A stretch of DNA of 64,000 bases, taken from positions 1 through 64,000 of the forward strand of contig JAFXHF010000016.1 of the NCBI GenBank assembly GCA_017536545.1. The letters are read 5' to 3'. This document shows positions 1-7,657 of the stretch, piece by piece. The position numbers were made by a program, and so were the translations under genes. Within the stretch, counting starts at the first letter, position 1. Each line of letters begins with the position of its first letter. The notes below the pieces were generated by a model that had not been told where the DNA came from, ran no database searches, and saw nothing but the letters and a program-made list of their open reading frames with translations. The DNA comes from a bacterium (GTDB lineage: Bacteria > Cyanobacteriota > Vampirovibrionia > Gastranaerophilales > Gastranaerophilaceae).

Positions 1-282
1 CCTGTTGCTATTGATTTCTGTTTCTTTAGAGATAATAGACCAGAAGTTGTTGTAGATTTTGGTGAACGTATTGAAGTTACAAACGTGGAAGCCGAGATTG
101 ATAGAAAAGAATACACTAACTTCTTGGCTGCAAAATTAACTGAAACTTGTGATAAACAATTTATGAAAATTTCACAAGGTCAGGTTGAGGATTATGAATT
201 CTTATTTAAACCAAAATTAAAATGGTACAGACGTATTGAACAACGTCTAAAACGTATTGATATCCCTGAATCTGGCGTATAA
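1..282 (+). CDS. C-terminal end of a probable 1-acyl-glycerol-3-phosphate acyltransferase (5' truncated by the window)
   Basis: The reading frame is open from base 1 and ends at 280-282, so only the last 93 codons are present. The residues PVAIDF, then a basic-aromatic stretch and VVVDFGERI, resemble the region after the catalytic motifs of PlsC-type lysophospholipid acyltransferases, where a phrase like 'P-V-A-I ... R-P-x-V-x-V-x-F-G-x-x-I' is usual. These enzymes add the second acyl chain in phospholipid synthesis at the inner membrane. The catalytic HX4D motif would lie upstream and cannot be seen. The family call is therefore an inference from the tail alone. Confidence 0.45.
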   Translation, partial: PVAIDFCFFRDNRPEVVVDFGERIEVTNVEAEIDRKEYTNFLAAKLTETCDKQFMKISQGQVEDYEFLFKPKLKWYRRIEQRLKRIDIPESGV

Positions 283-315
283 TTGTTGCTATATGTAAAT
301 TTTGGGCTCAAGATG

Positions 316-343
316 GGCAAAAATCTTTTTTAGAGGATTTTAT
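316..343 (+). promoter_or_regulatory. GCAA-N18-TTTAT two-box promoter-like element
   Basis: GGCAA at 316-320 and TTTAT at 339-343 are separated by 18 bases. The second box ends 24 bases before the ATG at 368. The same pair, spaced 17-19, stands before at least nine other unusual genes in this window. Confidence 0.5.
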
Positions 344-367
344 AACCTTGAAAAGGAGAATTTATCT

Positions 368-811
368 ATGCAAATTTCAGCGATTACCCCAAATTATAAC
401 TATTCAGTAAATAACAATATGAAAAGAAATAATGTTTCTCAACCATCATTCCAAGGTGGTTTAAATAAGCTTGAAATGGACGTTGTATTACAACGTTTGG
501 CAAAAGTTAATGATGAAGTTTTTGAAAGTTTCAGTATGCCAAAATTAAGAGAAGTTATTGATTACCTTGTTAAAAGATATGAGTGTTTGGGTACTCGTTC
601 TTGTGGTATTCAGGTTGTAGGTAATGATGATTTACCAAAATTATTAGGTAAAGATGCGGCTGTGAAATATGATTTGAAAGATAAAATTGGTCTATGCGTA
701 GCAGTTGGTGATAAATATGGTCCGATTGAGAAAATGACAAACATTTATCAGGCAAAAACATTCTTGCTACACCCAAAAGAATTGGAAAAAATGAATCAAG
801 CGGTTTCTTAA
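368..811 (+). CDS. FxG-tagged protein of unknown function (147 aa)
   Basis: I do not recognise a family. The start is placed at ATG 368 because AAAGGAGAA lies at 352-360; an upstream in-frame ATG at 302 has no ribosome site. The first ~27 residues are Asn/Ser-rich and polar, then PSFQGG, the Phe-x-Gly tag shared with eight other proteins here. The rest is a small soluble domain with Cys-rich patches (ECLGTRSCGI) and no membrane segment or signal peptide. A GCAA-N18-TTTAT element precedes it and a strong hairpin terminator overlaps its stop codon. It converges on hydF. Confidence 0.75.
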   Translation: MQISAITPNYNYSVNNNMKRNNVSQPSFQGGLNKLEMDVVLQRLAKVNDEVFESFSMPKLREVIDYLVKRYECLGTRSCGIQVVGNDDLPKLLGKDAAVKYDLKDKIGLCVAVGDKYGPIEKMTNIYQAKTFLLHPKELEKMNQAVS

Positions 812-825
812 AAACCGCTTTTTTA
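798..825 (+). terminator. Rho-independent terminator
   Basis: AAGCGGTTT and AAACCGCTT pair around a short loop and are followed by a T run. The hairpin overlaps the stop codon of the 368-811 gene. It is nearly symmetrical and could also stop hydF transcripts coming from the other side. Confidence 0.8.
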
Positions 826-2025
826 GTGTTGTTTTCTAAAAATGTTTAGTGCTCTATCTAAAATGCCTAAGCAATATGAGATTGTGATTCCGTAGTTTGT
901 TATAGGAACTTGTTTCTGGCTTGAAATCAGAATTCTTGAAAGAATTTCTCTACGGTTTGTCATACAAGCTCCGCAGTGTATGATTAAACTATATTGACTA
1001 ATTTCAGGAAAGTCGTGTCCTGAATAATGTTCAATAACAAGTTCTTTCTCTGTTTTTTGTTTCAAAAGTCTAGGAATTTTAACTTTCCCAATATCATCTT
1101 CAATTGCGTGGTGTGTGCAACTTTCAAGGATTAGAACTTTATCTCCGTCTTTTAAATTTTCAATAGCTTTTGCACCTTTTTCAAACTCGGATAAATCACC
1201 TTTTAATCTTGCAAAAAGAATTGAAAAAGATGTTAGTGGAATTTCTTTTGGGACGATTGCATCAACTGTTTTAAATGCTTGAGAATCAGTTATAACAAGA
1301 CTTGGTGGATTTTTAAGATTATCTAACGTATCTTGTAATTCAGATTCTTTAACTACGATTGTTATACAGTTTGAATCAAGTAAATCTCTAATTGTCTGAA
1401 CTTGAGGTAAAATAAGTCTGCCTTTTGGTGCTTCTTTATCGATTGGTGTAACTAAAATTACTGTACTTTTTTCTGGAATTAAATCCCCTGCAATTTTTGG
1501 TGAATTTACGAATTCTTCAGGTAATAATTTTACTAAAACCTCTTTAAATCTATGAGTTAAATTATCATCAGTTTTTGTTGATGTAATTAAAATATGAGGA
1601 CAAATATTGTTTAATTCAGCTAAAGTATTATCATTTATCCCTTGGAGATCTGTTTTATTAACCACAATTATAAATGGTATTTTTAATTCATTAAATTTCT
1701 CAATTAACCCGTGTTCAAAATCATCTATGCCATTGTAGTCGCAGATAATTATGGCAACATCTGTCCTGTTTAGAACTTTTAGAGTTTTTTCCACACGATC
1801 TTTACCCAAATCTGAAAAATCGTTTATCCCTGCAGTATCTAAAAATGTCACAGGGCCAATAGGCAAAAGTTCCATTGATTTTTCAACAACATCTGTAGTT
1901 GTTCCTGCGATATCTGACACAATAGAAATATCTTGATTAGTAATTCTATTTAGAAAAGATGATTTACCAACATTTGTTTTTCCAAAAATACCTATATGAA
2001 GACGCATAGATTTTAATGATTTCAT
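823..2025 (-). CDS. hydF: [FeFe]-hydrogenase H-cluster maturation GTPase HydF
   Basis: HydF is the scaffold GTPase on which HydE and HydG build the 2Fe subcluster before it is passed to the hydrogenase. The N-terminal Era-like GTPase domain shows the P-loop GKTNVGKS (residues 15-22), a TTTD switch, DTAG and NKTD. The C-terminal cluster domain has the diagnostic C-x-H (C303, H305) and, 44 residues later, HCGAC (H350, C351, C354). The length of 400 aa is normal. GAGGGG precedes the ATG. HydE, HydG and the hydrogenase are not in the window. Their presence elsewhere is inferred, and it implies anaerobic H2 metabolism. Confidence 0.95.
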   Translation of the reverse strand: MKSLKSMRLHIGIFGKTNVGKSSFLNRITNQDISIVSDIAGTTTDVVEKSMELLPIGPVTFLDTAGINDFSDLGKDRVEKTLKVLNRTDVAIIICDYNGIDDFEHGLIEKFNELKIPFIIVVNKTDLQGINDNTLAELNNICPHILITSTKTDDNLTHRFKEVLVKLLPEEFVNSPKIAGDLIPEKSTVILVTPIDKEAPKGRLILPQVQTIRDLLDSNCITIVVKESELQDTLDNLKNPPSLVITDSQAFKTVDAIVPKEIPLTSFSILFARLKGDLSEFEKGAKAIENLKDGDKVLILESCTHHAIEDDIGKVKIPRLLKQKTEKELVIEHYSGHDFPEISQYSLIIHCGACMTNRREILSRILISSQKQVPITNYGITISYCLGILDRALNIFRKQH

Positions 2026-2041
2026 AACACCCCTCTTATTG

Positions 2042-2073
2042 AAAAAGACCGACCTTGTAAGGTCGGTCTTTCA
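2042..2073 (-). terminator. Rho-independent terminator of rpsO
   Basis: A perfect 13-bp stem (AAAGACCGACCTT with its complement, 2044-2071) is followed by T5 on the minus strand. It sits between rpsO and hydF, so the two genes are transcribed separately. Confidence 0.85.
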
Positions 2074-2087
2074 AAAGTTCTATCAGA

Positions 2088-2357
2088 TTAACCTCTGATA
2101 CCTAATTTTTTAATCAATTCTCTGTATTCGTCAAGGTTTTGAGATTTGATGTAAGCAAGTAATCTTTTTCTTTTACCTACCATCATCAAAAGACCTCTTT
2201 TTGTAGCGAAATCTTTTTTGTTTGATTTTAAGTGTTCTGTAAGTTCGCTGATTTTTTGAGTCATCATAGCTACTTGAACTGCTGATGAACCAGTGTCTTT
2301 TTCATTCTTGCCGAATTTTTTAACAAGTTCTTGTTTGTTTTTTAAGTTAATTGACAT
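2088..2357 (-). CDS. rpsO: 30S ribosomal protein S15
   Basis: S15 binds 16S rRNA early in assembly of the small-subunit platform. The 89-aa protein has the full family pattern: TGSSAVQVA near residue 22, the helix with LTEHLKSNKKD, and the basic KRKRLLAYIK motif near residues 62-71. It is flanked by its own terminator and is not in an operon with pnp, a common partner in other bacteria, within this window. Confidence 0.97.
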   Translation of the reverse strand: MSINLKNKQELVKKFGKNEKDTGSSAVQVAMMTQKISELTEHLKSNKKDFATKRGLLMMVGKRKRLLAYIKSQNLDEYRELIKKLGIRG

Positions 2358-2494
2358 ATTAGTTTTTCCTTTTCTTGTTGAGTGATTATTGGCGTAAGCA
2401 CTCTACAAGTTGAATAATAATATGAGCATGCTAAAAAATCAAGTGGGTTGTAATAAACCCGAAACCTTTCGTAATCATGCTTTACATGATTTCC

Positions 2495-2526
2495 CAAAAG
2501 AAACCTCCGACTCTTGGTCGGAGGTT
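2495..2526 (-). terminator. Terminator of the acidic protein gene
   Basis: AACCTCCGAC and GTCGGAGGTT pair (2502-2526) and TTTCTTTT follows on the minus strand. A second small inverted repeat, AATCATG/CATGATT, lies at about 2473-2491 with no T run. Confidence 0.75.
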
Positions 2527-2600
2527 ATAAGATTACTACACTACTTTTCTAACCTACTTTAATCTTTCACATATATATTGAGGAATTTAATTATTTCTTT

Positions 2601-3686
2601 TTAGTATTTGAAGTCCGCTGTATTGTACGGTTGGCCTTCAGCTTCAGCTATGATTTTGATGATGTTGTCATAGTTTTTAGCTACGTCGTTGTCAACCCAG
2701 AACCAACTTCTCATTTCTTTATCGATTTCAGCGAAGTCTGCTCTACATTTATCTAGAACTCCAAGTTCTCTAGCTTTAATCATTAAGGCATTTTTGATTT
2801 GTTTACCGTATTTGATTTTTTGATCTCTATCGGCATCCCACATAAATGCTGTCATAAATGATTCGCCTTTTTCACTGCCGTGTGTATCTTTCCAAGCTAA
2901 CATTACATCAATTACGTTGTCTTGGTTGATTTCCTCGCAGATTGCGTTGAATTCTTCGTCTTCAGTACCCCAGCAGTATGTTGCATTATAGAATCTGTCT
3001 GCCATAACGAATGCTTCATCCGAGTATGTAGCGTGGTCGCCAATGCCGTCACCATCTTCGTCATCAGCTGGTTCAACGTCGTCGTCATCATCGTTTAGGT
3101 CGTCAACATCAACGCCGTCATTTCCATCAGCTCCTGAGCTTCCAGATGAGCCATTAGCTTTACCAATTTTACCAGCTTCAGTTACAATAGCTCTTACGCT
3201 TTTTTCAATAGCTGCTGCTTTTTTGTATACTTCTGAACCAGACAATTCTGTCTCAGCTGCTAGATCATTTAACTTAGCTTCTTGTTCGTCTAATTTTTCT
3301 AATAATTTTTCAATTTGTTTTTTCTGTTTATCTGAGTAGTTACCTTGGAGTAACATTGCATTCAATCTATTTTTAGTCATCGCAATTGTTGCCAAGCAAG
3401 AGTTAATAGTTTGGATACCCATATTACCTGTTACTTGTTCAATTTGCTGTTCCATCCCACCGATGAATGGATTAGTGTTGCCTAAGCTAACACCCCAGTT
3501 ATTATATAATGTTGGAGCTTGTCCTTGGATAGCTGCCAAACCTTGTCCGTTTAATGTACATCCAATTTGTGATGATGCATAATCCGGTATAGTAAATACT
3601 TGTGTGTCTCCACCAAAATTTGTTACACCCATTGGCAAGTATGGCCAATAAGGTATGTTTCCTAATGATACTGCGTCAATTCCCAT
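2601..3686 (-). CDS. Acidic protein with a TSP3/EF-like calcium-binding run; possible annexin-like C-terminus
   Basis: The 361-aa product has an unusual aromatic N-terminus (PYWPYLP, TNFGG), a helical coiled-coil-like middle (about residues 80-170), and an acidic stretch (about 185-217) ending DEDGDGIGDH. That ending resembles the D-x-D-G-D-G-x-x-D calcium-binding loops of thrombospondin type-3 repeats. The C-terminal helical part has a GTEDEEFNAI phrase that recalls one annexin repeat (GTDE), but this is weak. There is no signal peptide. The start has a GGGG ribosome site. A decayed copy of its 5' end lies just upstream at 3724-3808, and the GCAA-TTTAT element lies beyond it. Function unknown. 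Confidence 0.7.
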   Translation of the reverse strand: MGIDAVSLGNIPYWPYLPMGVTNFGGDTQVFTIPDYASSQIGCTLNGQGLAAIQGQAPTLYNNWGVSLGNTNPFIGGMEQQIEQVTGNMGIQTINSCLATIAMTKNRLNAMLLQGNYSDKQKKQIEKLLEKLDEQEAKLNDLAAETELSGSEVYKKAAAIEKSVRAIVTEAGKIGKANGSSGSSGADGNDGVDVDDLNDDDDDVEPADDEDGDGIGDHATYSDEAFVMADRFYNATYCWGTEDEEFNAICEEINQDNVIDVMLAWKDTHGSEKGESFMTAFMWDADRDQKIKYGKQIKNALMIKARELGVLDKCRADFAEIDKEMRSWFWVDNDVAKNYDNIIKIIAEAEGQPYNTADFKY

Positions 3687-3723
3687 AATTTTATTCCCCG
3701 TGTTGTGTGTAAATTGTATTCTT

Positions 3724-3808
3724 TTAAGTGTGTGTAAATTTTGATGTATCTGCTGGCAAATAAAACCAACAAGGTATATCAGCTAATGATGTCAAAACCA
3801 ATTGCCAT
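3724..3808 (-). pseudogene. Decayed duplicate of the 5' end of the acidic protein gene
   Basis: On the minus strand an ATG at 3808 opens M-A-I-G. After one frame shift the residues LADIPCWFYLP appear, matching the neighbour's SLGNIPYWPYLP position for position, and then a stop at 3724-3726. The leader before each copy also shares GGGGAATAAAA. This is a fragment of a tandem paralogue, or of a copied 5' end, not a working gene. Confidence 0.6.
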
Positions 3809-3849
3809 TATTCTTTTTCCCTGTATAAGTTTTTATTCCCCGTACCTAT

Positions 3850-3878
3850 ATAAACAATTTTCGTTTTCAAAAATTGCA
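3850..3878 (-). promoter_or_regulatory. GCAA-N19-TTTAT two-box promoter-like element
   Basis: TGCAA (3878-3874) and TTTAT (3854-3850, continuing ATAGGT) are 19 bases apart on the minus strand. The element stands 41 bases before the relic ATG and reads on toward the acidic protein gene. The copy before the 5662 gene is identical in both boxes and in spacing. Confidence 0.55.
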
Positions 3879-4006
3879 TGTTCGACTTGATTTGACATGC
3901 TTTTTCGACTTTTTGAGTTGCTGAAAAACACACAATATCTGTATTTTAGCCTTTGTAACATTTCTTAATAATTAGGAGGTTTTAGAGTTTATGCTATGAT
4001 ATTTTT

Positions 4007-4411
4007 ATGAAAACATTGGCAAGATTTATACAAATAAAAAGAGAAGAGTTAGGTTTAACTCAAAAGGGGCTTGCTATTGCGGCAAATATACCTGTTTTTA
4101 TTGTTGAAGAAGTTGAGGCTGGAAAAGAATTATTTTTGGCGGTAACTGTAAGGCAGGCTTTGGCTAAAGTTTTGAAATGTGAGCCTGATGAGATTAAAGT
4201 TTTAGAAAAAGATATAGTAAACGATATTGTGTCGCCAGAGATTATTGAGAGTTTAAAACAGCTTATCTTAAATGGTGCTGGGGGCTTGAAATGTCCAAAA
4301 TGTGGGGCATTATTAGATACAAGAATTGCTAGAATGTATGATTTGGAAGATAATTTAGTATTACACCCAAAGGCTCATTGTACAAAATGTCCATTCCAAA
4401 TTCTTTCATAA
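4007..4411 (+). CDS. XRE-family regulator with a C-terminal zinc ribbon
   Basis: Residues 4-60 form a Cro/C1-type helix-turn-helix (REELGLTQKGLAIAANIP, then the recognition helix). The C-terminus carries two Cys pairs (C96/C99 and C125/C128), typical of a small zinc ribbon. It is a likely DNA-binding regulator; targets are unknown. The gene overlaps no neighbour and precedes tyrA by 12 bases, so the two may be co-transcribed. A -10 box TATGAT (3995-4000) ends six bases before the ATG, which suggests a leaderless mRNA. The AGGAGG at about 3975 is too far upstream to serve this ATG. Confidence 0.8.
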   Translation: MKTLARFIQIKREELGLTQKGLAIAANIPVFIVEEVEAGKELFLAVTVRQALAKVLKCEPDEIKVLEKDIVNDIVSPEIIESLKQLILNGAGGLKCPKCGALLDTRIARMYDLEDNLVLHPKAHCTKCPFQILS

Positions 4412-4423
4412 TAGGAGTAAATT

Positions 4424-5176
4424 GTGAAAATCGGTGTTGTTGGTTTAGGTTTAATAGGTGGCTCAATATTTAAGGACTTAGTTTCACTTGGATATGAGGT
4501 TATTGCTGTTTCTAATTCTCAAGATGGTGAAAATATTTATAAAAATTACGAAGTTCTAAAAGATTGTAATTTGGTATTTGTTTGTTCTGCAATGAACAAA
4601 ACTTTAGAAATATTGGATAGTTTGGAAGAAATCTTACCAACAGAAACGGTTGTTACAGATGTTTGTTCATTGAAACAATTTGTTTGTCAAAAGAAACGTC
4701 CATATAAGTTTGTACCATCTCATCCTATGGCTGGGACTGAACATAAAGGTTTTGAAAACTCTTTTGAGGGTTTGTTTAAAGGTGCAAAATGGGTGATTAC
4801 GCCTGTATTTGGAGAATCTGTTGAGCTTGTAGAAATTATTGAAAAACTAGGTGCAAAGCCTGTAATTACAACTCCAGAAAAGCATGATGAAGCAGTTGCC
4901 TTGATTTCTCATATGCCTATGGTTGTTGCTCAAGCTATTTTTAAAACTGCACAAGATAACGATTTGGCTTTGAAAATTGCAGCATCAGGTTTCCGTGATA
5001 TGACAAGACTTGCCATGTCTAATACAGAAATGGCAAATGATATGGTTCAGATGAATGCAGATAATATCCAAATGAGTTTGTTAAAATTATATAAATCAAT
5101 TGGCGATCTAACTAACTCAGATTATCTTGCTCAGATAGAAGAGATTAAGTCAAATCGCCAATCGATGTTTTTATAA
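4424..5176 (+). CDS. tyrA: Prephenate dehydrogenase
   Basis: TyrA oxidatively decarboxylates prephenate to 4-hydroxyphenylpyruvate for tyrosine synthesis, using NAD(P). The N-terminal Rossmann motif GLGLIGGS (residues 7-14), the SHPMAGTEHKG segment and the helical GFRDMTRLA segment are all present. At 250 aa it is slightly short and has no ACT domain. The start is GTG at 4424, with AGGAG nine bases upstream. Together with the DAHP synthase at 5834 and aroC at 52046 it covers parts of aromatic amino acid synthesis. Confidence 0.93.
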   Translation: MKIGVVGLGLIGGSIFKDLVSLGYEVIAVSNSQDGENIYKNYEVLKDCNLVFVCSAMNKTLEILDSLEEILPTETVVTDVCSLKQFVCQKKRPYKFVPSHPMAGTEHKGFENSFEGLFKGAKWVITPVFGESVELVEIIEKLGAKPVITTPEKHDEAVALISHMPMVVAQAIFKTAQDNDLALKIAASGFRDMTRLAMSNTEMANDMVQMNADNIQMSLLKLYKSIGDLTNSDYLAQIEEIKSNRQSMFL

Positions 5177-5188
5177 ATTTAGTTTAGC

Positions 5189-5662
5189 TTATGGAGTTGG
5201 AGTTGCTGGAGCTTTTTTGAAGAAGTTTTTAACTGTTGTCCAAGCATTGCCTGCGAATTTTTTAACTGCTTCGAAGCCATTTTTAACACCATCAGTTACA
5301 GTTTTTACGATAGGTGCATTTTTAAGAACTCTAAATTTTTCAAGTGCCCAAGCTTTAGTATTTCTTAATGCTGGTATTACTGTATTCTTAACAAATGGAA
5401 TTTTTGCAATTTTACCACGGAATACGAATGCTAAAGCGGCTGCTGCAATTGTTGCACCTAATGCGATTAAACCGCCTTTACCTTTTTTCTCAGTTTTTTC
5501 TGGATCATAAATACCAGGTTTAATAGTTGTTAATTCACCTGTTCTTGGATCAATGAAAACAGAATCTTTATGAGGATTAATTTTTCTATCACTTGTAAAT
5601 GTTGTTGCTGGAGCATACGCTGTTGAATAACCATAACCTACTGGAGCTGCAAATAATGTCAT
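5189..5662 (-). CDS. Small membrane-anchored amphipathic protein of unknown function
   Basis: I recognise no family. The 157-aa product has a Tyr/Ala-rich N-terminus without a signal peptide, one membrane span at about residues 63-80 (GGLIALGATIAAAALAFVF), then a basic, amphipathic C-terminal half of repeated Lys/Val/Phe helices ending in Ala-Pro-Thr repeats. It is convergent with tyrA. It carries the GCAA-N19-TTTAT element and so may belong to the same regulon as the FxG proteins, although it lacks an obvious FxG tag. Confidence 0.7.
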   Translation of the reverse strand: MTLFAAPVGYGYSTAYAPATTFTSDRKINPHKDSVFIDPRTGELTTIKPGIYDPEKTEKKGKGGLIALGATIAAAALAFVFRGKIAKIPFVKNTVIPALRNTKAWALEKFRVLKNAPIVKTVTDGVKNGFEAVKKFAGNAWTTVKNFFKKAPATPTP

Positions 5663-5721
5663 AATACACTTTTCCTTTCTAACCTTATAAAAATAAATAC
5701 AAAAATTTAACCTACACCTAT

Positions 5722-5750
5722 ATAAAGTTTTTTTGAAAAAGAAATTTGCA
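5722..5750 (-). promoter_or_regulatory. GCAA-N19-TTTAT two-box promoter-like element
   Basis: TGCAA (5750-5746) and TTTAT (5726-5722, continuing ATAGGT) are 19 bases apart. CATGCAA and TTTATATAGGT are identical to the copy at 3850-3878, while the spacer sequences differ. Confidence 0.6.
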
Positions 5751-5833
5751 TGAAAATTTTAATTTGTTACAAAAAATACCCAAAATCCTGTGATAATGGG
5801 TATTTTCCTTGTTTACATTTTGTAACAATTAAA

Positions 5834-6883
5834 TTATTCTACATCAGAAACTGTTGAACTTTTTTCTAAATGAAGAGTATCAATTAATGAGTTCAATCTT
5901 GTAAATACTTCTTTAAATTGTGGGATTGAAAGACTTTGTTTACCATCACTAAGTGCTTTTGATGGGTTGTGATGAACTTCCACCATAACACCATCTGCAC
6001 CAACTACCAAACCTGCTTTTGCCATAGGTTCGATTAAATATCTTTGACCTGTGCCGTGGCTTGGGTCAACAATTATTGGTAAGTGTGAGTATTTTTTAAT
6101 TACTGGCACTGCAGAAATATCAAGCAAGTTTCTGGTGAATGCACTGTCAAAACTTTTTAATCCACGTTCGCAAAGAATAACATTTTCGTTTCCGTTATAC
6201 ATAATGTGTTCTGCTGCAAGTAGAAATTCTCTAATAGTACTTGATGCTCCACGTTTAAGAATAACAGGCTTATTACATTGTCCAACAGCTTTTAAAAGTT
6301 TAAAGTTTTGCATATTTCTTGCTCCGATTTGGATAACATCGGCGTATTTGCAAACTAGTTCTAAGTCTGTTGAATCCATTAATTCTGTAACAACCAAAAG
6401 GCCAGTTTCTTCTTTAGCCTGTGCTAAATATTGTAAGCCTTTTTCTCCTAAGCCATCAAAATCATATGGAGAGGTTCTTGGTTTGAAAGCTCCACCACGC
6501 AAGAATTGGCAGCCAAGTTCTTTTGCTGCAAATGCAACCTGTCTTAATCCTTCATAATCGTCTTCTACTGAACAAGGGCCAACCATAGCAACTGGACGAT
6601 TTGCACCACCAATTTTTACACCGTTTTCAAATTCAATTACTGTATCTTCTGATTTTCTATCACGAGAAGCTAGTCGGAATGGTTCACGGATGAATTTAAT
6701 CTGTTTTACACCTTCCATTGCATCAATTCGATTTGGGGAAAGTGTTGTTTTATCGCCTAAAGCGTCAATTACTGTGTGAACATCCCCTTCTTTTACTAAA
6801 ACTTGAAAGCCGTGTTCTTGTAATAAATCTCGGACTGCTTGAACGTTTTCTAACGTTGCATCACGTTCCATAATTATAATCAT
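5834..6883 (-). CDS. aroF: 3-deoxy-7-phosphoheptulonate (DAHP) synthase, class I-beta with N-terminal ferredoxin-like domain
   Basis: This enzyme joins phosphoenolpyruvate and erythrose-4-phosphate, the first step of the shikimate pathway. Residues 1-75 look like the small regulatory ferredoxin-like domain of Thermotoga-type enzymes. The TIM barrel follows, with GPCSVE, RGGAFKPRTSPY, GARNMQN, LKRG and IVDPSHGTG. Length 349 aa is typical. GAGGAAAATACA precedes the ATG. The symbol follows common usage; aroG or aroA(f) naming is equally possible. Confidence 0.92.
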   Translation of the reverse strand: MIIIMERDATLENVQAVRDLLQEHGFQVLVKEGDVHTVIDALGDKTTLSPNRIDAMEGVKQIKFIREPFRLASRDRKSEDTVIEFENGVKIGGANRPVAMVGPCSVEDDYEGLRQVAFAAKELGCQFLRGGAFKPRTSPYDFDGLGEKGLQYLAQAKEETGLLVVTELMDSTDLELVCKYADVIQIGARNMQNFKLLKAVGQCNKPVILKRGASSTIREFLLAAEHIMYNGNENVILCERGLKSFDSAFTRNLLDISAVPVIKKYSHLPIIVDPSHGTGQRYLIEPMAKAGLVVGADGVMVEVHHNPSKALSDGKQSLSIPQFKEVFTRLNSLIDTLHLEKSSTVSDVE

Positions 6884-6928
6884 TGTATTTTCCTCTTATA
6901 TATTAATTCTAATTTGATTATAGAAAAT

Positions 6929-7582
6929 CTATTTTAAATAATCAATAATTTCTTTAGGGATATTTATAATTATTTGTGCATTGTTTTTTATTAAAAATTC
7001 TTTATCTCTAAACCCCCAAGCTACACTGATACATGGCATATTTGAGTTCTTGGCTGTTAAAATATCAACATCTGAATCGCCAACATAAATAGCTTGATCG
7101 GGTGTTAATTCTAGTTGATTTAGGGCTAATTTTACTGTGTCTGGAGCAGGTTTTTTCTTTATTCCTGCCGCTTCATTTTCTCCGATTGCAATGTCAATTA
7201 AATTTGGGAAATATTTCTGACATAAATCTTTTACAGCTAAGTCAAATTTATTTGAAACAACTGCAATTTTGTAATTTTTTTCTTTTAATTCTATTAATAG
7301 ATTAATTATATCATTATAAGGTGCAGTCTTATTATATTTATTAATAGAGTAATGTTGTTTAAAGATTTCAAGACATTTATTGAAATTTGGATTATTTTTC
7401 CCATCTGGAATTGCTCGTTCGATAAGTTTTGCAACGCCATTTCCAACAAATGTACGGATTTCTTCTTTACTTCTTGTTGGATAATTAAATTCTGACAGTG
7501 CAAAGTTTGTACTATCTGCCAAATCATCTAATGTATTCAATAATGTTCCGTCTAAATCAAAAATTATAACTTTAATATCCAT
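6929..7582 (-). CDS. HAD-family phosphatase, phosphoglycolate phosphatase-like
   Basis: The HAD motifs are in order: DLDGTLLNT (catalytic Asp near residue 9), VVSNK (motif II), KKPAPD, and VGDSDVDI (motif IV). The cap is the small helical type of Gph. The substrate is not certain; phosphoglycolate, pyrophosphate and other small phosphates are all seen in this group. There is no ribosome site. TATAAT at 7594-7589 ends six bases before the ATG, which indicates a leaderless transcript. Confidence 0.82.
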   Translation of the reverse strand: MDIKVIIFDLDGTLLNTLDDLADSTNFALSEFNYPTRSKEEIRTFVGNGVAKLIERAIPDGKNNPNFNKCLEIFKQHYSINKYNKTAPYNDIINLLIELKEKNYKIAVVSNKFDLAVKDLCQKYFPNLIDIAIGENEAAGIKKKPAPDTVKLALNQLELTPDQAIYVGDSDVDILTAKNSNMPCISVAWGFRDKEFLIKNNAQIIINIPKEIIDYLK

Positions 7583-7657
7583 ATTAATATTATATTGCCA
7601 AAACGAAAAAATATTTGTATAATAATTTTAGTTAGGACTGCTGTAGAGAGGGTAAAA

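Larger units (their letters stand above)
3687..4006. other. 320-base gap: relic, divergent promoters
   Basis: The gap holds the relic just described (3724-3808), the minus-strand GCAA-N19-TTTAT element (3850-3878), and the plus-strand -10 box of the XRE gene (3995-4000). Nothing else was recognised. Confidence 0.6.

Noticed and set aside
302-367. Earlier start (ATG 302) for the first FxG gene
   Set aside because: No ribosome site, and it overlaps the GCAA-TTTAT element. ATG 368 has a good AAAGGAGAA.
3043-3339. Ser/Pro-rich open frame opposite the acidic protein
   Set aside because: It is the mirror of the Asp/Glu run; no ribosome site and no family.
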